Source: Tuctoria greenei
Lineage: Eukaryota > Streptophyta > Magnoliopsida > Poales > Poaceae
Assembly: GCA_036927565.1 (NCBI GenBank)
Contig: JAYESD010000005.1
Coordinates: 91,304,301-91,368,300 of the forward strand
Direction: 5' to 3'
DNA: 64,000 bases
Part shown: positions 41,637 through 53,010 of the stretch, one piece after another
Layout: each line of letters begins with the position of its first letter
How positions within the stretch are numbered: position 1 is the stretch's first letter
Notes under the pieces: model-generated
The model's input: only the letters and a program-made list of their open reading frames with translations
What the model was told of the DNA's origin: nothing
The model's database searches: none
Made by a program: the position numbers and the translations under genes

Positions 41637-44600
41637 TGTAACACCCAAAATTTTTCAAAATTTCAAAACCAGGAAAATGTACTAGGAATGCATCATGTAT
41701 GTTTGCATTTGATTGAAAATTCAATTTCAAAATGCGCTAGAATTCGTTTGAAATTTGAAAAGAAATTCAAATTGTAAAAAGAAATGAAAAAGAAAAGAGA
41801 AAAAGGAAAATAAAAAGGGTAAAACCCCTGCGTGGGCCTAAACCCCCACCCGGCCATCTTCCTCCCCCCTCCCCTTCTCTTTTTCTTTCCCCCGCTGGCC
41901 CAACCCGCAGCGGCCCAGTTCGCCCCCGCGCCCCCTCCCTCTCCTTTCTCCCTCCCTCTCTGCGTGCTAGGACCCGCCCGTCAGGGCCTTCCCTTTCCTT
42001 ACGCCGCGCCCGACCGAGCCCCGCCCGAATCCGCCCCCAATTCAAATCGCCGGCAAGGTAATCCCCCCCATTATGGCCCCGATCGCCTTCCTTTGGGGGA
42101 AATCCCCTTCCTTACTTCGCCGCCCCCTCCCCCTATAAATTCCGGCCGACGCCCCAATTTTTCCCCTCCCCGAAGCTCCGAACCCTAGCCGTCGTGCCAA
42201 GGTAATGGCACCACCGTTCTCGTCGTTCTAGCCGAAGCCGCTCCTCGATTCCTTGCTCATATTGTTCGCCGTGTCCGTAGGTACTCGATGGACACCTTCT
42301 TTCCGCGATTACGCCGCCGCAACGCCGTCTTCGTCGAGCTCCGCCGAGGACCGCCACTGGTCGACGTCACCGACGCACCTACGCCCCGATTCGAGCTTCG
42401 CGACCTCCCTAGGTGAGCTCCTCTCGTCTCCCTCTCCCTTTTCGCGTTTGCCCCAAGGCGCCAGCGTCGATTTCGACCGATTTGGCCATCTCCGGCGACC
42501 CCCCGCCGTCGTGCGCCGCCGGGCCTGGTGCGCGCGCTGCCTCTTTCGCCCATGGGGCGACGTGGCGCAATCTCGGCCGCCAATCTAGGGCCGACGGCCG
42601 AGATTAGAAGGGGCGTACCCCTTCGGTGATTTAAAATCTGGGCCGCACGCTTTAGATCCAACGGCCCAGATTGAATCCTGTTTTAACCGTTGGCCATTTT
42701 TCACGTAGCCCCCTACGCGAATTTAAATTAATTACACTGAGGTCCTGTACTTTATGAGCTAGCCCCTGGACTTTAATTAATTTATGTCAGCACTATTAAA
42801 ATGAATAAATATGGTATTTTAGCCCCTAATTATGTTTTTAGCCTCTGTAAATTATGATTAACCACATGGTTATGTTATAAAATATTTCTAGGCCCTTGTT
42901 CATGTCTGTTTTGCATAAAAACCCCTGTTTTAATTGTAGATTACATAAAATCATATGATTACTCTCTCTTTTTGCATAGATCACTTAGGGTATTGTTTTA
43001 TTATTATTTCCTAATCTGTATAGGATAAAATAATGTATTTAATTTGCTGATTGTGCTGAATTCCTAATAAACCCATATAGACACTAAAATCCAAACTTCC
43101 ACCCACATCACTAAATAAAGTCTTAACTAAGGACATAGTGTTAGCGATGTAATTGCGTAGGTTTTCTTTTGTGTTTACTTATTTGTGGTGTTCCTTTATT
43201 CTCTTGTTTCTTATTGTGTGCTGCTACTTTCCGTTCCGCATGCGATGATGTATTTAGAGTCGGTTCCCGAGCCGACATACAATCTTCAGGACTACCACTT
43301 CACCGACCCACACTTCGAAGAAGGCAAGTTCATTGAACATTTTGCACCTGTTTTATTAAGTTTTAGTTAGTTGCATGCTTAATAAATTGAATCCTGTTTA
43401 CTGCACCCTTCCATATAATTCCTTGTCACCGGGTTGGTTTGGGTAGATGTTATTATTACTTCTACGCTTAGTCATGCTTAGCTTTGGGAGGGAATTTCTC
43501 TACATACATGTTATACTATTAATTGTTGTGGTCATTTATTGAGATTTGGTGAATTGAATTGTAGTGGATAGAAATTTGGCGGGTTGGTTTGTTTGGTATG
43601 GTGCAGTACGCACGAGACCCGGGTTTTGGGTTATGAACCTTGCCGGATTCTAAGGACCGGTTTATGGAGGAAGCCACTAAGCTTTATAGTATCACCACAA
43701 GACTGAGTATGGGGCAGCTTGGTCGATTAATTAGGCCTCTCCCGGCGTAGTATTAGTGATTGGATAGTGCGGTGAATTGGTTCAGGGTGTACTGCCTTGG
43801 GATCTGCATGGCTCAAGAGGGGGCAACTGGGGTGTTGAGTCGTGGTGTAATGGCTCACACTTTTGTACAGGGGTGAAACCTCAGAGGGCTAGTACACGTT
43901 GGGAGAATCCTTTGTAAAGACCTCGTAGTGATCTCCTGGCCTCACACTAAAGGAAGTGTGCAATGTGGTTCGCGACCACGAGCATCAGGGAGGTTTACTT
44001 AGTCCACCTGGCAACAAGGGATGAAATCACGGCTTGTGGGTAAAGGGTACATTCTCTGCAGAGATTTAGAAACTGTCATGACAGGCGTGCTCACGGACAA
44101 GAGCGGCTTGGTGTCCAATTCATAATTAGTCAATGATTGGGAATGGTGGTTTGGTTGGTTTGGTTTTGACTTATACATGGGTTATGGTTGGGTTCTCTCA
44201 CCTAGAATTAGGCGCTAATGAAAGCTAAGGATAGGATGTAATGCTATAGTGCTTAACCCAAATTTGCCCTTCCTTTCTAACAACCTGCATGTCATCTCTT
44301 TCCCACTTGCTGAGTACCGTTGGTACTCAAACTTGCTTGTTGTTTATCTTTCCTCAGTCTACAATGGATAAGATGTAGAGAATGAAGACTTCTTCGCTGA
44401 TCCGGACGAGGCGTTCTAGGCTGGCGCAACCCCCGGGCAACGCCTGTGCATGGAGCCACACTAGTTTACGTTTTCGCTGTTTTGCTTTGTAATCCTATTT
44501 TAGACCTACGGGTCATTATTGTAAGACATTTATGTATTCAAACATGGCTTGTAATAAATAATATTACACTTTCGTCTACACATGTATGATGTGAATCGAT

Positions 44601-44653
44601 CCTGGCATACATGTGGAAGTCATCCGGTTGTCTTGTTGGGACCGGGTGTGACA
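41637..44653 (+). mobile_element. Solo LTR of a second Tekay-like family
   Basis: A 3017-bp sequence bounded by TGTAACACCC and GGGTGTGACA, flanked by GATTT (41632-41636) and GATAT (44654-44658), one mismatch in five. Removing it rejoins the integrase of H. The U3 is unlike the other LTRs: no CGGACTAGTCCG motifs and a GC-rich stretch at 41820-42660. TATAAAT is at about 42134-42140. Downstream it shares the hairpin block (about 43640-44115), with CTCTGCAGAG (44054-44063), CTGTCATGACAG (44073-44084) and stem CACACT/AGTGTG (43943-43960). GC-rich frames at 41832-42588 show no known domain and are not called as genes. Confidence 0.85.
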
Positions 44654-46925
44654 GATATGCCACTTCTCCCCGTTTGTCCAAAATATTGAATGGTCTAATA
44701 TAGCAAAGTGCCAACTTGCCTTTAACATTGAATCGCTTATGACCTCAGACAAGTGACACTTTGAGATACACGAAGTCTCCCACTTCGAAAGCTAAGTCTC
44801 TTCGCCTATTATCCGCATAGCCCTTTTGACGTGACTGAGTAGCCTTCAAATTTTCACGGGTTATATAGACTTGCTTTTCGACGTCATGTATCACATCAGG
44901 CCCAAATATGTGGGTTTCTCCTATCTCATTCCAAAACAGGGGTGTCCTACATCTTCTTCCATACAATGCCTCATACGGCGACATCTTCAAACTTGCTTGA
45001 TAGCTATTCTTATAAGAGAATTCTGCATATAGTGTACTTTTGTCCCAACTTCGTCCATACCTTAGTGCACACGCTCTTAGCATGTCTTCCAATATTTGAT
45101 TTGTCCTTTCGGTTTCTCCACCGTTTGGAGATGATATGCAGAACAAAAATTCAACTGAGTTCCCATGGACTTGTGCAGTTTATGCCAAAACCTAAAGGTA
45201 AATGGAGAACATTTGTCAGATATTATTTTCTTCGTGTAAACACACTATTCTCCCCATATACAGTTCTGCTAGCTTCACACCGCTATAAGTAGTATTTACA
45301 GGGATAAAATGCGCATACTTGGTCAACCGATCCACAATAACCCAAAATGAGTTATATCCCGATTGGATGCGCGGTAAACCAACTATAATGTCCATACCAA
45401 CTTCTTCTCACTTCCATTCCGATACCTTCAATGGCTGCAATAATCTAGCTAGCCGATGATGTCCAGTCTTCACTCGTTGGTATACATCACATAATGCAAC
45501 ATATCCAGCTATGTCCTTTTTCATTCCTTCCCACTAGTAGCACGCCTTCAAGTCCTTGTACATTTTTGTACAACCCAGATGAATGGAATAAGGTGAGTCC
45601 TTGTACATGTGCCTCCTTCAATATCGTCTCTCGGATATGCTTCACATTAGGCACGACAATTCATTTCCCAAGCAATAGTGTGCCATTGTCATCTCGTCAA
45701 ACCTCCATTCTCTCCCCTCCAGGATTCTTTCCTTGATCGCTTGGATTTTCTCATCTGTTGTTTGACCCGCTCATATTTCCTGTTCCAGTGTTGGGTTTGC
45801 TTCCATTGCTCCTATTTTTTCAAAAATCCAAGATGCAATCATTCAAGCTCCTTACATAGCTCGGATGGCAACTCCCGAACAGTGAGTCGGTGGCTTGCTC
45901 CTTTTCGGCTTAAGGCATCTGCCACTACATTGGGCTTTCGTGGGTGATAGTTAATCCCCACATCATAATCTTTAATGAGTTCCAACCATCGCCGTTGCCT
46001 TAAATTCAGAGCTGTTTGCATGAATATGTACTTGAGACTCTTGTGGTTCATGTAAATCTCACACACATGACCAAGAATGTAGTGCCTCCATATTTTCAAG
46101 GCATGTACCACGGCTGCTAGTTCGAGATCATATGTTGGATAATTCAGCTCATGCTTCTTCAGTTGCCTAGATGCATAAGCTACTACTCGACCTTCTTGCA
46201 TCAGTACACAACAAGGTCATTGCATCAATGTGTCACAATAAATATCAAAGCTCTTGCTCACATCCGGCATATTAATACCAGTGCAGCGGTTAATCTCTTC
46301 TTTAACTCCTCAAAGCTGTCCTGACAAGCCTGAGTCCATTTGAATGGTTTCTCCTTCATTAGTAGTTCAGTCATGGGCTTCACTATCTTGGAGAAGTCCT
46401 TGATGAAATAGCGATAATATCCAGCCATTCCTAAGAAACTTCAGATTTCCTTCACATTCTGTGGTGGATTCCACTTTAACACATCTTTCACTTTTCCTGG
46501 ATCGATAGATACTCCTCATTCAGAGATGATATGGCCTAAAAATGATATCTCTCTCAACCAGAATTGCCACTTGTTAAACTTAGCATACAGCTGGTGCTCT
46601 CACAATTTTTGCAATGTCAGCTTTAAATTCTCTTCATGCTCTTCTTCGGTTCTCGAGTATACCATGATACCATTGATGAACACTACGACAAACTGATCTA
46701 AGTAGTCCATGAAGACTTTATTCATGAGATACATGAAGTAAGCAGGTGCATTCATCAACCCAAATGACATAACAGTGTACTCATATGACCCATACCATGT
46801 TCGAAAGGCTGCTTTGGGTATGTCTGCTGGTCTGATGTTCCGTTGGAAGTACCCTGATCAAAGATCAATCTTGGAAAATATCCGAGCTCCCTTTATTTGG
46901 TCAAACAAATCTTCTATGTGTGGTA
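44654..46925 (-). pseudogene. Element H RT, RNase H and integrase (broken)
   Basis: Reading leftwards from 46925: RT palm and thumb in broken frames (46925 to about 46230; DNA matches B around the catalytic site near 46660-46690), then RNase H (46201-45839: YASRQLKKHELNYPTYDLEL, HKSLKYIF, VADALSRKG). The integrase finger and core follow in broken frames (45838-45150), then the core Glu region and linker (45146-44745: GETERTNQILEDML, MSPYEALYGRRCRTPLFWNE, KGYADNRRRDLAFEVGDFVYLKV). Unlike A and B, there is no duplication after the FWNEIGET segment, and no 36-bp repeat in RNase H, so H shows the ancestral arrangement. Similarity to RT ends near 46925. Confidence 0.8.
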
Positions 46926-47753
46926 TTGACGTTTCTTACGTCACAGTTAAAAATCCATAAGCGCACAGAAACTATCGATGTAGCATTTCCTCTTAAAGAG
47001 TATTCCCAAGGGTGTCATTTTATATTTTCCCAAAGGAAGGCTAAGTGGAAGTAAAGTAATCATCAAATGGAAAGGGTAAATTGGTCTAGGTAGGGTTCTA
47101 GTGAGGATGGGTAATAGATATGTGGAGGTAGTGTGACTAGTGTGACACACACAAGAACATTCTATTCTAAGGAGGATAAATGGATCTAAGGGAGATTAGA
47201 CTAAGATTTAGGGCGTTGCTCCTACAGTGCCTCTAATATAGATATACATAGCCTAGGTCAGATACTAATGAGCATGTCAATGGTGAATCCTTATGCTAAG
47301 TTGTTCAACATATCGGACACGGGTTTACCCCTAGCAATACTAGGATGATTCTCGCAATGAGCATGTGGCATAGCCGAACGTAGAGGATTACAAAGGACAG
47401 ATAGGGCTGTCACCACCTAGTGCCTACCTCTTCAATCTGTGGGTCTACGAGACATCCAACGCTACTTAACTATCCTAGCATCATGCTAGCATATTAAGTA
47501 AAAACCTAAGGAGCCATGGCACAAGCCATCCTAAGGCAATGACTAACCTAAACATCACTAAATCCAATGTTGAAACATAGCATACGTGTCGCATAGCCGA
47601 ACGTGGAGGATTACAAAGAACAGATAGGGTTGTGACCACCTACTGCCTACCTCTTCAATCCGTAGGTCTACGAGACATCCAACGCTACTTAACTATCCTA
47701 GCACGATGCTAGCATATTAAGTAAATACCTAAGGATCCGAGCACAAGCCATCC
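46926..47753. repeat. Unclassified repeat between H and E, with direct duplication
   Basis: No coding domain is visible. A unit of about 165 bp occurs twice, at 47368-47534 and 47591-47753: GCATAGCCGAACGT, GAGGATTACAAAG, GTCTACGAGACATCCAACGC, CTAGCATATTAAGTAAA and CACAAGCCATCC. The copies differ at roughly one base in ten, and the second is cut after CATCC by element E. The left part (ATCCATAAGCGCACAGAAAC, ATTCCCAAGGG) looks like sequence from an LTR retrotransposon, but I cannot name the family. Confidence 0.5.
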
Positions 47754-48681
47754 TAATGAGGACATCACTACCATTGATACGACCACAACAGCAGCCCATT
47801 CACCACTTGTGGATAATCAAGGTCCAATGACACGCGCTCGTGCACGTGAACTTAATTATTAGGTGAATTCATTCCTGGCTGTTCAAACTAATTATCATTT
47901 AAATGGAGAACTATTAAAGCCTTGTGATGACCTTGTTATTATTAGGTGCTTGGGAATTGATCCAGCTAGGAGGAATGGAGCGATTAATGCAATGAAGGCT
48001 GCTCCACCCGAGGGGTCCTCGTAACTGCAACAAGTACCAGCTTAAAAGCGGCATAAGTTTCAACTCTATATTTTGTTTAATGCAAATAATTACTTGCTGG
48101 AAAGGTCTCTTTGTCTACTTTCCATTGGATTGAAAATCAAAGGCAGATGATGCCTGAGCTGCCTAGAAAAAGCCGAACAAGACTTGTGACTCCATCCTGA
48201 GTTCTAGTCTTCCTCCTCTATATAAGCAACTAGCAGCCATATGAAGAACCTAGTTTTGTTTTCTGTAAGTTTAGCCATTGCTACTTCCTTGCAACACAAG
48301 TGTTGACGAGACCTTCTGATTACTTGAATCAGAACCCCAAGTTATCACACCCGTGAGTGTTTACTTGTTATCTTGTTCTTGCTTGTTCTTCGATTGCTTG
48401 CAGGTTCAAGACTATTCTTGGAATGGCAAGAACAGCAACCACAGGAGCCGGTGTAACTATCGCTAAGGCGCAACACTCTTGTGGTTGTTGTAGTCGGGTA
48501 GCACAATGTCGACCTCCACCCAAATCGTAGTTATCAGGAGATGGTGTAACTGTCGCTCAAGGCGCCACTCCATTCTCATTGTGGTAGTCGGGCAGACAAC
48601 GTCGACCTCCACCAAATTCGTTCACCACCAACATCTCTCATCAAAAGATAGGGCATCCCCCCGTACCCGTTGGGTTCATCA
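47754..48681 (+). repeat. 5' LTR of element E
   Basis: 928 bp, starting TAATGAGGACATC (from TGATGAGGACATC) and ending GTTGGGTTCATCA. The first part matches the pol C-terminus frame of D (TRARAR, VNSFLAVQ, CDD). It is the same length as the 5' LTR of D (62086-63013), so E and D are one family. Confidence 0.85.
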
Positions 48682-48683
48682 AG

Positions 48684-48696
48684 TGGTATCATAGCC
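48684..48696 (+). other. Primer-binding site of element E
   Basis: TGGTATCATAGCC starts three bases after the LTR and fits the iMet-tRNA primer site with one internal mismatch (CATAGC for CAGAGC). Confidence 0.75.
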
Positions 48697-49438
48697 AGGT
48701 TGCTCGGTGAGAGATTTCCTTCTCCTTGTTCATCATTTACCTACAGTCCACTTTTGCCTACAAAAGTTTGCTCTAAAAATCCTAAAAACACTTTGAGCCT
48801 TTTGCTTGGCTACTTAGCTCTCGACATGTTGAATTCACGGTTGCCTTGCTGGTCCTAAGTTTTTCACCGCTAGAGTTTTGAGTTTGTGCCACTTTCTTCT
48901 CTGTCCATTTTCATTACATCTCGAAAGTTGAGAAAAAGGCAAGTGCAAAAGAAAAGCCACACAGATCAGCAAGAAAAAGGCACGTGCAAAGAAATAAAAG
49001 CCACACTGATTAAAATTCCTAGAAAAAGTTTATCAGTACAAAAAAGAAACCATTTGTGGAATATTTGTTTCAAGTTTCGGAGTTCAACTTGCTGTTTTGA
49101 AAGTTTTGTTAAAACACAACATTCGTGCTGTCTGAACTTTTCTACTATAGTAAATTTAACATCACGTGGAGTAACGGCTCATGTCTCTATCACGGTTTAG
49201 ACTAGGACCAGCACAGTACCATCATGGAACATTTATTAAACTTGTTGTGACTAATGTGGTACTAGTTGTTCCTTTGTGTAACTCATTTCTAGCAGCCACC
49301 TACAGCTCCACAAAATCTTCTACAACACCACAAGAATTGTGCTGGTAGCCACAAATTGTTGTTGTTCTTGCTGTTTGTCGGTGCCCCCTGCATTGCATGG
49401 TAAGAACTTCTAAGAGCTTGATTTCTTGCTAGTGAGGA
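48697..49438 (+). other. Leader of element E
   Basis: Untranslated leader homologous to 61236-62070 of D. It contains A-rich short repeats (AAAAAGGCAAGTGCAAAAG and variants, about 48925-49020) but no supported coding sequence. It is cut at GAGGA, 49434-49438, by element D. Confidence 0.7.
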
Positions 49439-50365
49439 CGATAAACCCAACGGGTACGGGGGATGCCCTATCTTTCGATGAGAGATGTTGGTGGTGAATG
49501 AATTTGGTGGAGACCGACGTTGGCTGTCCGACTACCACAACCAGAATGGTGTGGCTCCTTGAGCGACAGGTACACCATCTCCTGGTAACTATGATTTGGA
49601 TGGAGATCGACGTTATGCTAACCGACTACAATAACCACAAGGGTGCTACGCCTTAGCAATAGTTACACTAGCTCCTATTGTTGCTGTTCTTACCGTGCCA
49701 AGAACAGCCTTGAACCTACAAGCAATCAAAGAACAAGCAAGAACAAGATAACAACAAACACTCACGGGTGTGATAAGTTGGAAATCTGTTTCAAGTAATC
49801 AGAATGTCTCGTCGACACTTGCGTTACAAGGAAGTAGCAATAGCTGAACTTACAGAAAACAAAACTCAAGTTCTTCCTATGGCTGCTAGTTGTTTATATA
49901 GAGGAGGAAGACTAGAACTCGGGATGGAGTCACGAGTCTTGCTCGGCCTTTCCTGAGCAGCTCAAGCATCATGTGCTTTTGATTCTTGATCCAATGGAAA
50001 CTAGACGAAGAGACCTTTCCAGCAAGTACTTATTTGCATTAAACAACCTTGAGAGTTGAAAGTTATGCTCCTTTTAAGTTGATACTTGCTGCAGTTACGA
50101 GGACCCCTCGGGTGGAGCAGCCTTCATTGCATTAGTCCCTCCATTCCTGCTAGCTAGATCAATTCCCAAGCACCTAATAATAACAAGGTCATCACAAGGC
50201 TTTAATAGTTCCCCATTTGAAGGATAATTACTTTGAACAGCCAAAAATGAGTTCACCTGATAATTAAGTTGACGTGCACGAGCGTGTGTCATTGGATCTT
50301 GATTAGTTGCAAGTGGTGAATGGGCTGCTGTTGTGGTTGTATCAACGGTAGCGATGTCCCCATCA
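49439..50365 (-). repeat. 3' LTR of element D
   Basis: 927 bp; right end GATGTCCCCATCA is the complement of TGATGGGGACATC. As in element I, the pol frame continues into it and ends at 50095-50097. Confidence 0.85.
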
Positions 50366-51492
50366 TCCTCGTTTTCTTGCAATTGAGTCGTCCTCCATAC
50401 AAATGTGTCTTCCTCGCCCACATATGGTTTCAAATCTGCAATATTAAAAGAGGAAGTAACCCCAAAATGTGCAGGCAAATCAATTTCATATGCATTATCA
50501 TTAATTTTTCGAAGCACTTTGAAGGGTCCAGCAGCTCTAGGTAGCAATTTAGATTTTCTCAAATCAGGAAATCTATACTTTCTCAAATGCACCCAAACCA
50601 AATCACCAGGTTCATAAGTAACATGCTTTCTACCCTTGCTACCGGCTTGTTGATACTTAGCGTTTATGCTCTCAATGTTTGCTCTAGTTTGCTCATGCAT
50701 TCTAAGAATTAATTCAGCACGACGAGAAGCATCAAAATTCAATATATCCGAAGGTGGCAGAGCCAAAAGATCAATAGGAGCACGAGGGATAAAACCATAT
50801 ACAATCTGAAAAGGGCACAATTGAGTAGTAGAATGCAGCGAACGATTGTAAGCAAATTCAATATGAGGCAAACATTCTTCCTATAATTTGATGTTATGTT
50901 TCAGAACAGCCCTAAGCATGGTAGACAAACTACGGTTCACTACTTCGGTCTGTCCATCAGTTTGAGGGTGACAAGTGGTAGAAAAGAGCAATTTTGTCCC
51001 CAACTTAGCCCATAAGGTTTTCCAAAACTGACTAAGAAATTTGACATCTCTATCTGAAACAATAGTGTTTGGAACCCCATGCAAACAAACAACTTCTCGA
51101 AAGAACAAATCAGCAATATGGGTAGCATCATCAGTTTTGTGGCATGGTATGAAGTGTGCCATTTTAGAAAATCTGTCCACAACAATAAAAATACTATCGC
51201 TCCCCTTCTTTGTTCTAGGCAATCCTAAAACATAATCCATAGAAACATCCTCCCATGGAGCACTAGGAACAGGGAGAGGCATGTATAACCCATGTAGATT
51301 AAGACGAGACTTAGCGTTTTGACAGGTGGTGCAATGAGCAACAAACCGCTTCACATCTCTTCTCATCTTTGGCCAAAAGAAATGGCTTGCTAGGATGTCT
51401 TCCGTCTTCTTGACACCAAAGTGTCCCATCAACCCTCCACCATGAGCTTCCTGCAATAGTAAGATACGCACAGAACCAGCTGGAATGCACAA
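50095..51492 (-). pseudogene. Element D integrase with CR motif
   Basis: Two adjacent frames. 51492-50881 gives the HHCC finger (HGGGLMGH, CTTC), core Asp (SMDYVLGLP), second Asp (IVSDRDVKF) and Glu (GQTEVVNRS), all present. 50871-50095 gives AYNRSLHSTTQLCPFQIVYG, the linker domain (AAGPFKVLRKI), then THARARQLNYQVNSFLAVQ, the CR-type motif, encoded inside the LTR. A single stop around 50880 separates them (a tryptophan expected in KLWEECLPHIEF). Apart from this the integrase looks nearly whole. Confidence 0.85.
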
Positions 51493-51494
51493 TT

Positions 51495-52148
51495 TGTTAG
51501 CTCGAATTTGGTTTTAAACGTTGTTTTCCATTCATCACCTAGCTTCATGCGAATTTGATGGTATCCACTACGTAAGTCAATTTTAGAGAAAATCATCGAG
51601 CCACTAAGTTCATCAAGCATATCATCTAACCTAGGAATGGGATGACAATATCTAATAATAATGTTATTAATTGCTCGACAATCTACACATATGCGCCATG
51701 ATCCATCTTTCTTTGGAACCAAAAGAACAGGAACAGAGCAAGGACTAAGGGACTCCCGCACATAACCTTTATCGACTAATTCCTATACTTGTCATTGAAT
51801 CTCCATAGTCTCCTCCGGGTTGGTCGTGTATGGTGCTCGGTTTGGCAAAGAAGCCCCAGGGATGAGGTCAATCTGATGTTCAATCCCTCTCAATGGTGGC
51901 AGCCCGGCTGGTACCTCTTGTGAAAACACATCAGCATATTTCTGCAAAAGCTTAGTGACAGCAGGGGGCAAAGCACATGGTTCGTCATGAAGTGAGAACA
52001 AAGCTTCTTTGCAAACAAACACATAGCAGATTGCAGCTTTATTTTTTAATTCGAACAAATCAGATTTGGAAGCATGAAAACAAACACTTTTATTTCATTC
52101 TTCTTCACATGAGCAGATTTAGAATTGTCAGTCTTAGGGTGTTCTGAT
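51495..52148 (-). pseudogene. Element D protease-RT linker and partial RT
   Basis: Reading leftwards: the linker (YVFVCKEALFSLHDEP, LPPLRGIEHQIDLIPGASLP, 52058-51792), then RT start and fingers (SPCSVPVLLVPKKDGSWRIC, MLDELSGSMIFSKIDLRSGYHQIRMKLG, 51761 to about 51510). RT ends after KTTFKTKFE and joins the region just before the integrase (LCIPAGSVR). The RT catalytic Asp pair and all of RNase H are therefore missing, a deletion of well over 1 kb compared with element I. Confidence 0.8.
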
Positions 52149-53010
52149 TGATAGAATCTTGGTTCCCTATCTTTCGATGAGAATAGGAGGGTTCGATTTG
52201 TGGAGGAGAAGACGTTGGTGATCCGACTACACCGTCCCCAAGACGATGCGCCTTAGCGATCAGTACACCGACTCTGAAGTTGTATTGATCTTGCTGGCGC
52301 ACAATCAACCTGACCATGAGGGCCTTTGTTCCTGCAAGCAATCAAAGAACACGCAAGAACAAGAAGAACAAGAACTTATCAGTTGAATCAATCTGAAGTG
52401 GTGTTCTGGATACAAGTAGACGGGCGATCTAGTCGACACACGCGTGTAAAAGGAAGCAGCAGAAGCTAACTTACGAATAAACCAAACCCTCCAGCTAATG
52501 AGGGCGGCGGCTACTATTTATTACCTCCCTAGGGTCGTGAGAAACCTTAATCACAAGTCCCTAATGGACTCCAAACGATACATGGGCCATGGGCCCAATT
52601 TTGGTGATGCAGCACCATGGACAGAAAAGGTCATGGTATTAAACGATTGCGGCCGACTCTGAATAGATATGGACATGAGGACAGATCCGTTTGAAAGTAG
52701 ACTTGATAATATTTCCAGGAAGTACTTGAACACCCAGATCGGAGTCTGTATGAAGTAGTGGTGGCTGTCACAAGTTTGTGCTGTTCTGCTGTCCAAATCC
52801 CGTCCGCGCGAATTCCCTTCCCATTGGCTCCTCTCCATTGTTCCTAAGCAAAACAAGAAAGCACGTAGTTCCACAGTCTAGATAAGATGGACATAAGCCA
52901 AGAATGAGTTCACCTCATAGTTTAGTTGACATGCACGAGCACGAGTGATCGGACCAGAAACCGCTAGCTGAGTTGGTGTAGATGTATCGAGGGTGTTGAT
53001 GTCCTCATCA
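52149..53010 (-). repeat. 3' LTR of element F
   Basis: 862 bp with TGATAGAATCTTGG at the left and GTTGATGTCCTCATCA at the right on the plus strand. It is homologous to both LTRs of I. Confidence 0.85.

Larger units (their letters stand above)
25561..46925 (-). mobile_element. Tekay-like element H, split by two insertions
   Basis: The minus-strand order is RT, RNase H, integrase (46925-44654), then chromodomain (41636-41304), then 3' LTR in two pieces (41303-40118 and 27233-25561). The gaps are element G (27234-40117) and a solo LTR (41637-44653). With these removed, the LTR is about 2.85 kb and the integrase runs straight into the chromodomain. The LTR end is TATGACACCC at 25561, mutated from TGTGACACCC. 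Gag, PBS and the 5' LTR are missing: similarity stops near 46925. Confidence 0.8.

Noticed and set aside
41832..42607. GC-rich overlapping reading frames as host genes
   Set aside because: They lie wholly within a solo LTR bounded by TG...CA and a target duplication, and have low-complexity Pro/Arg-rich translations without a domain.
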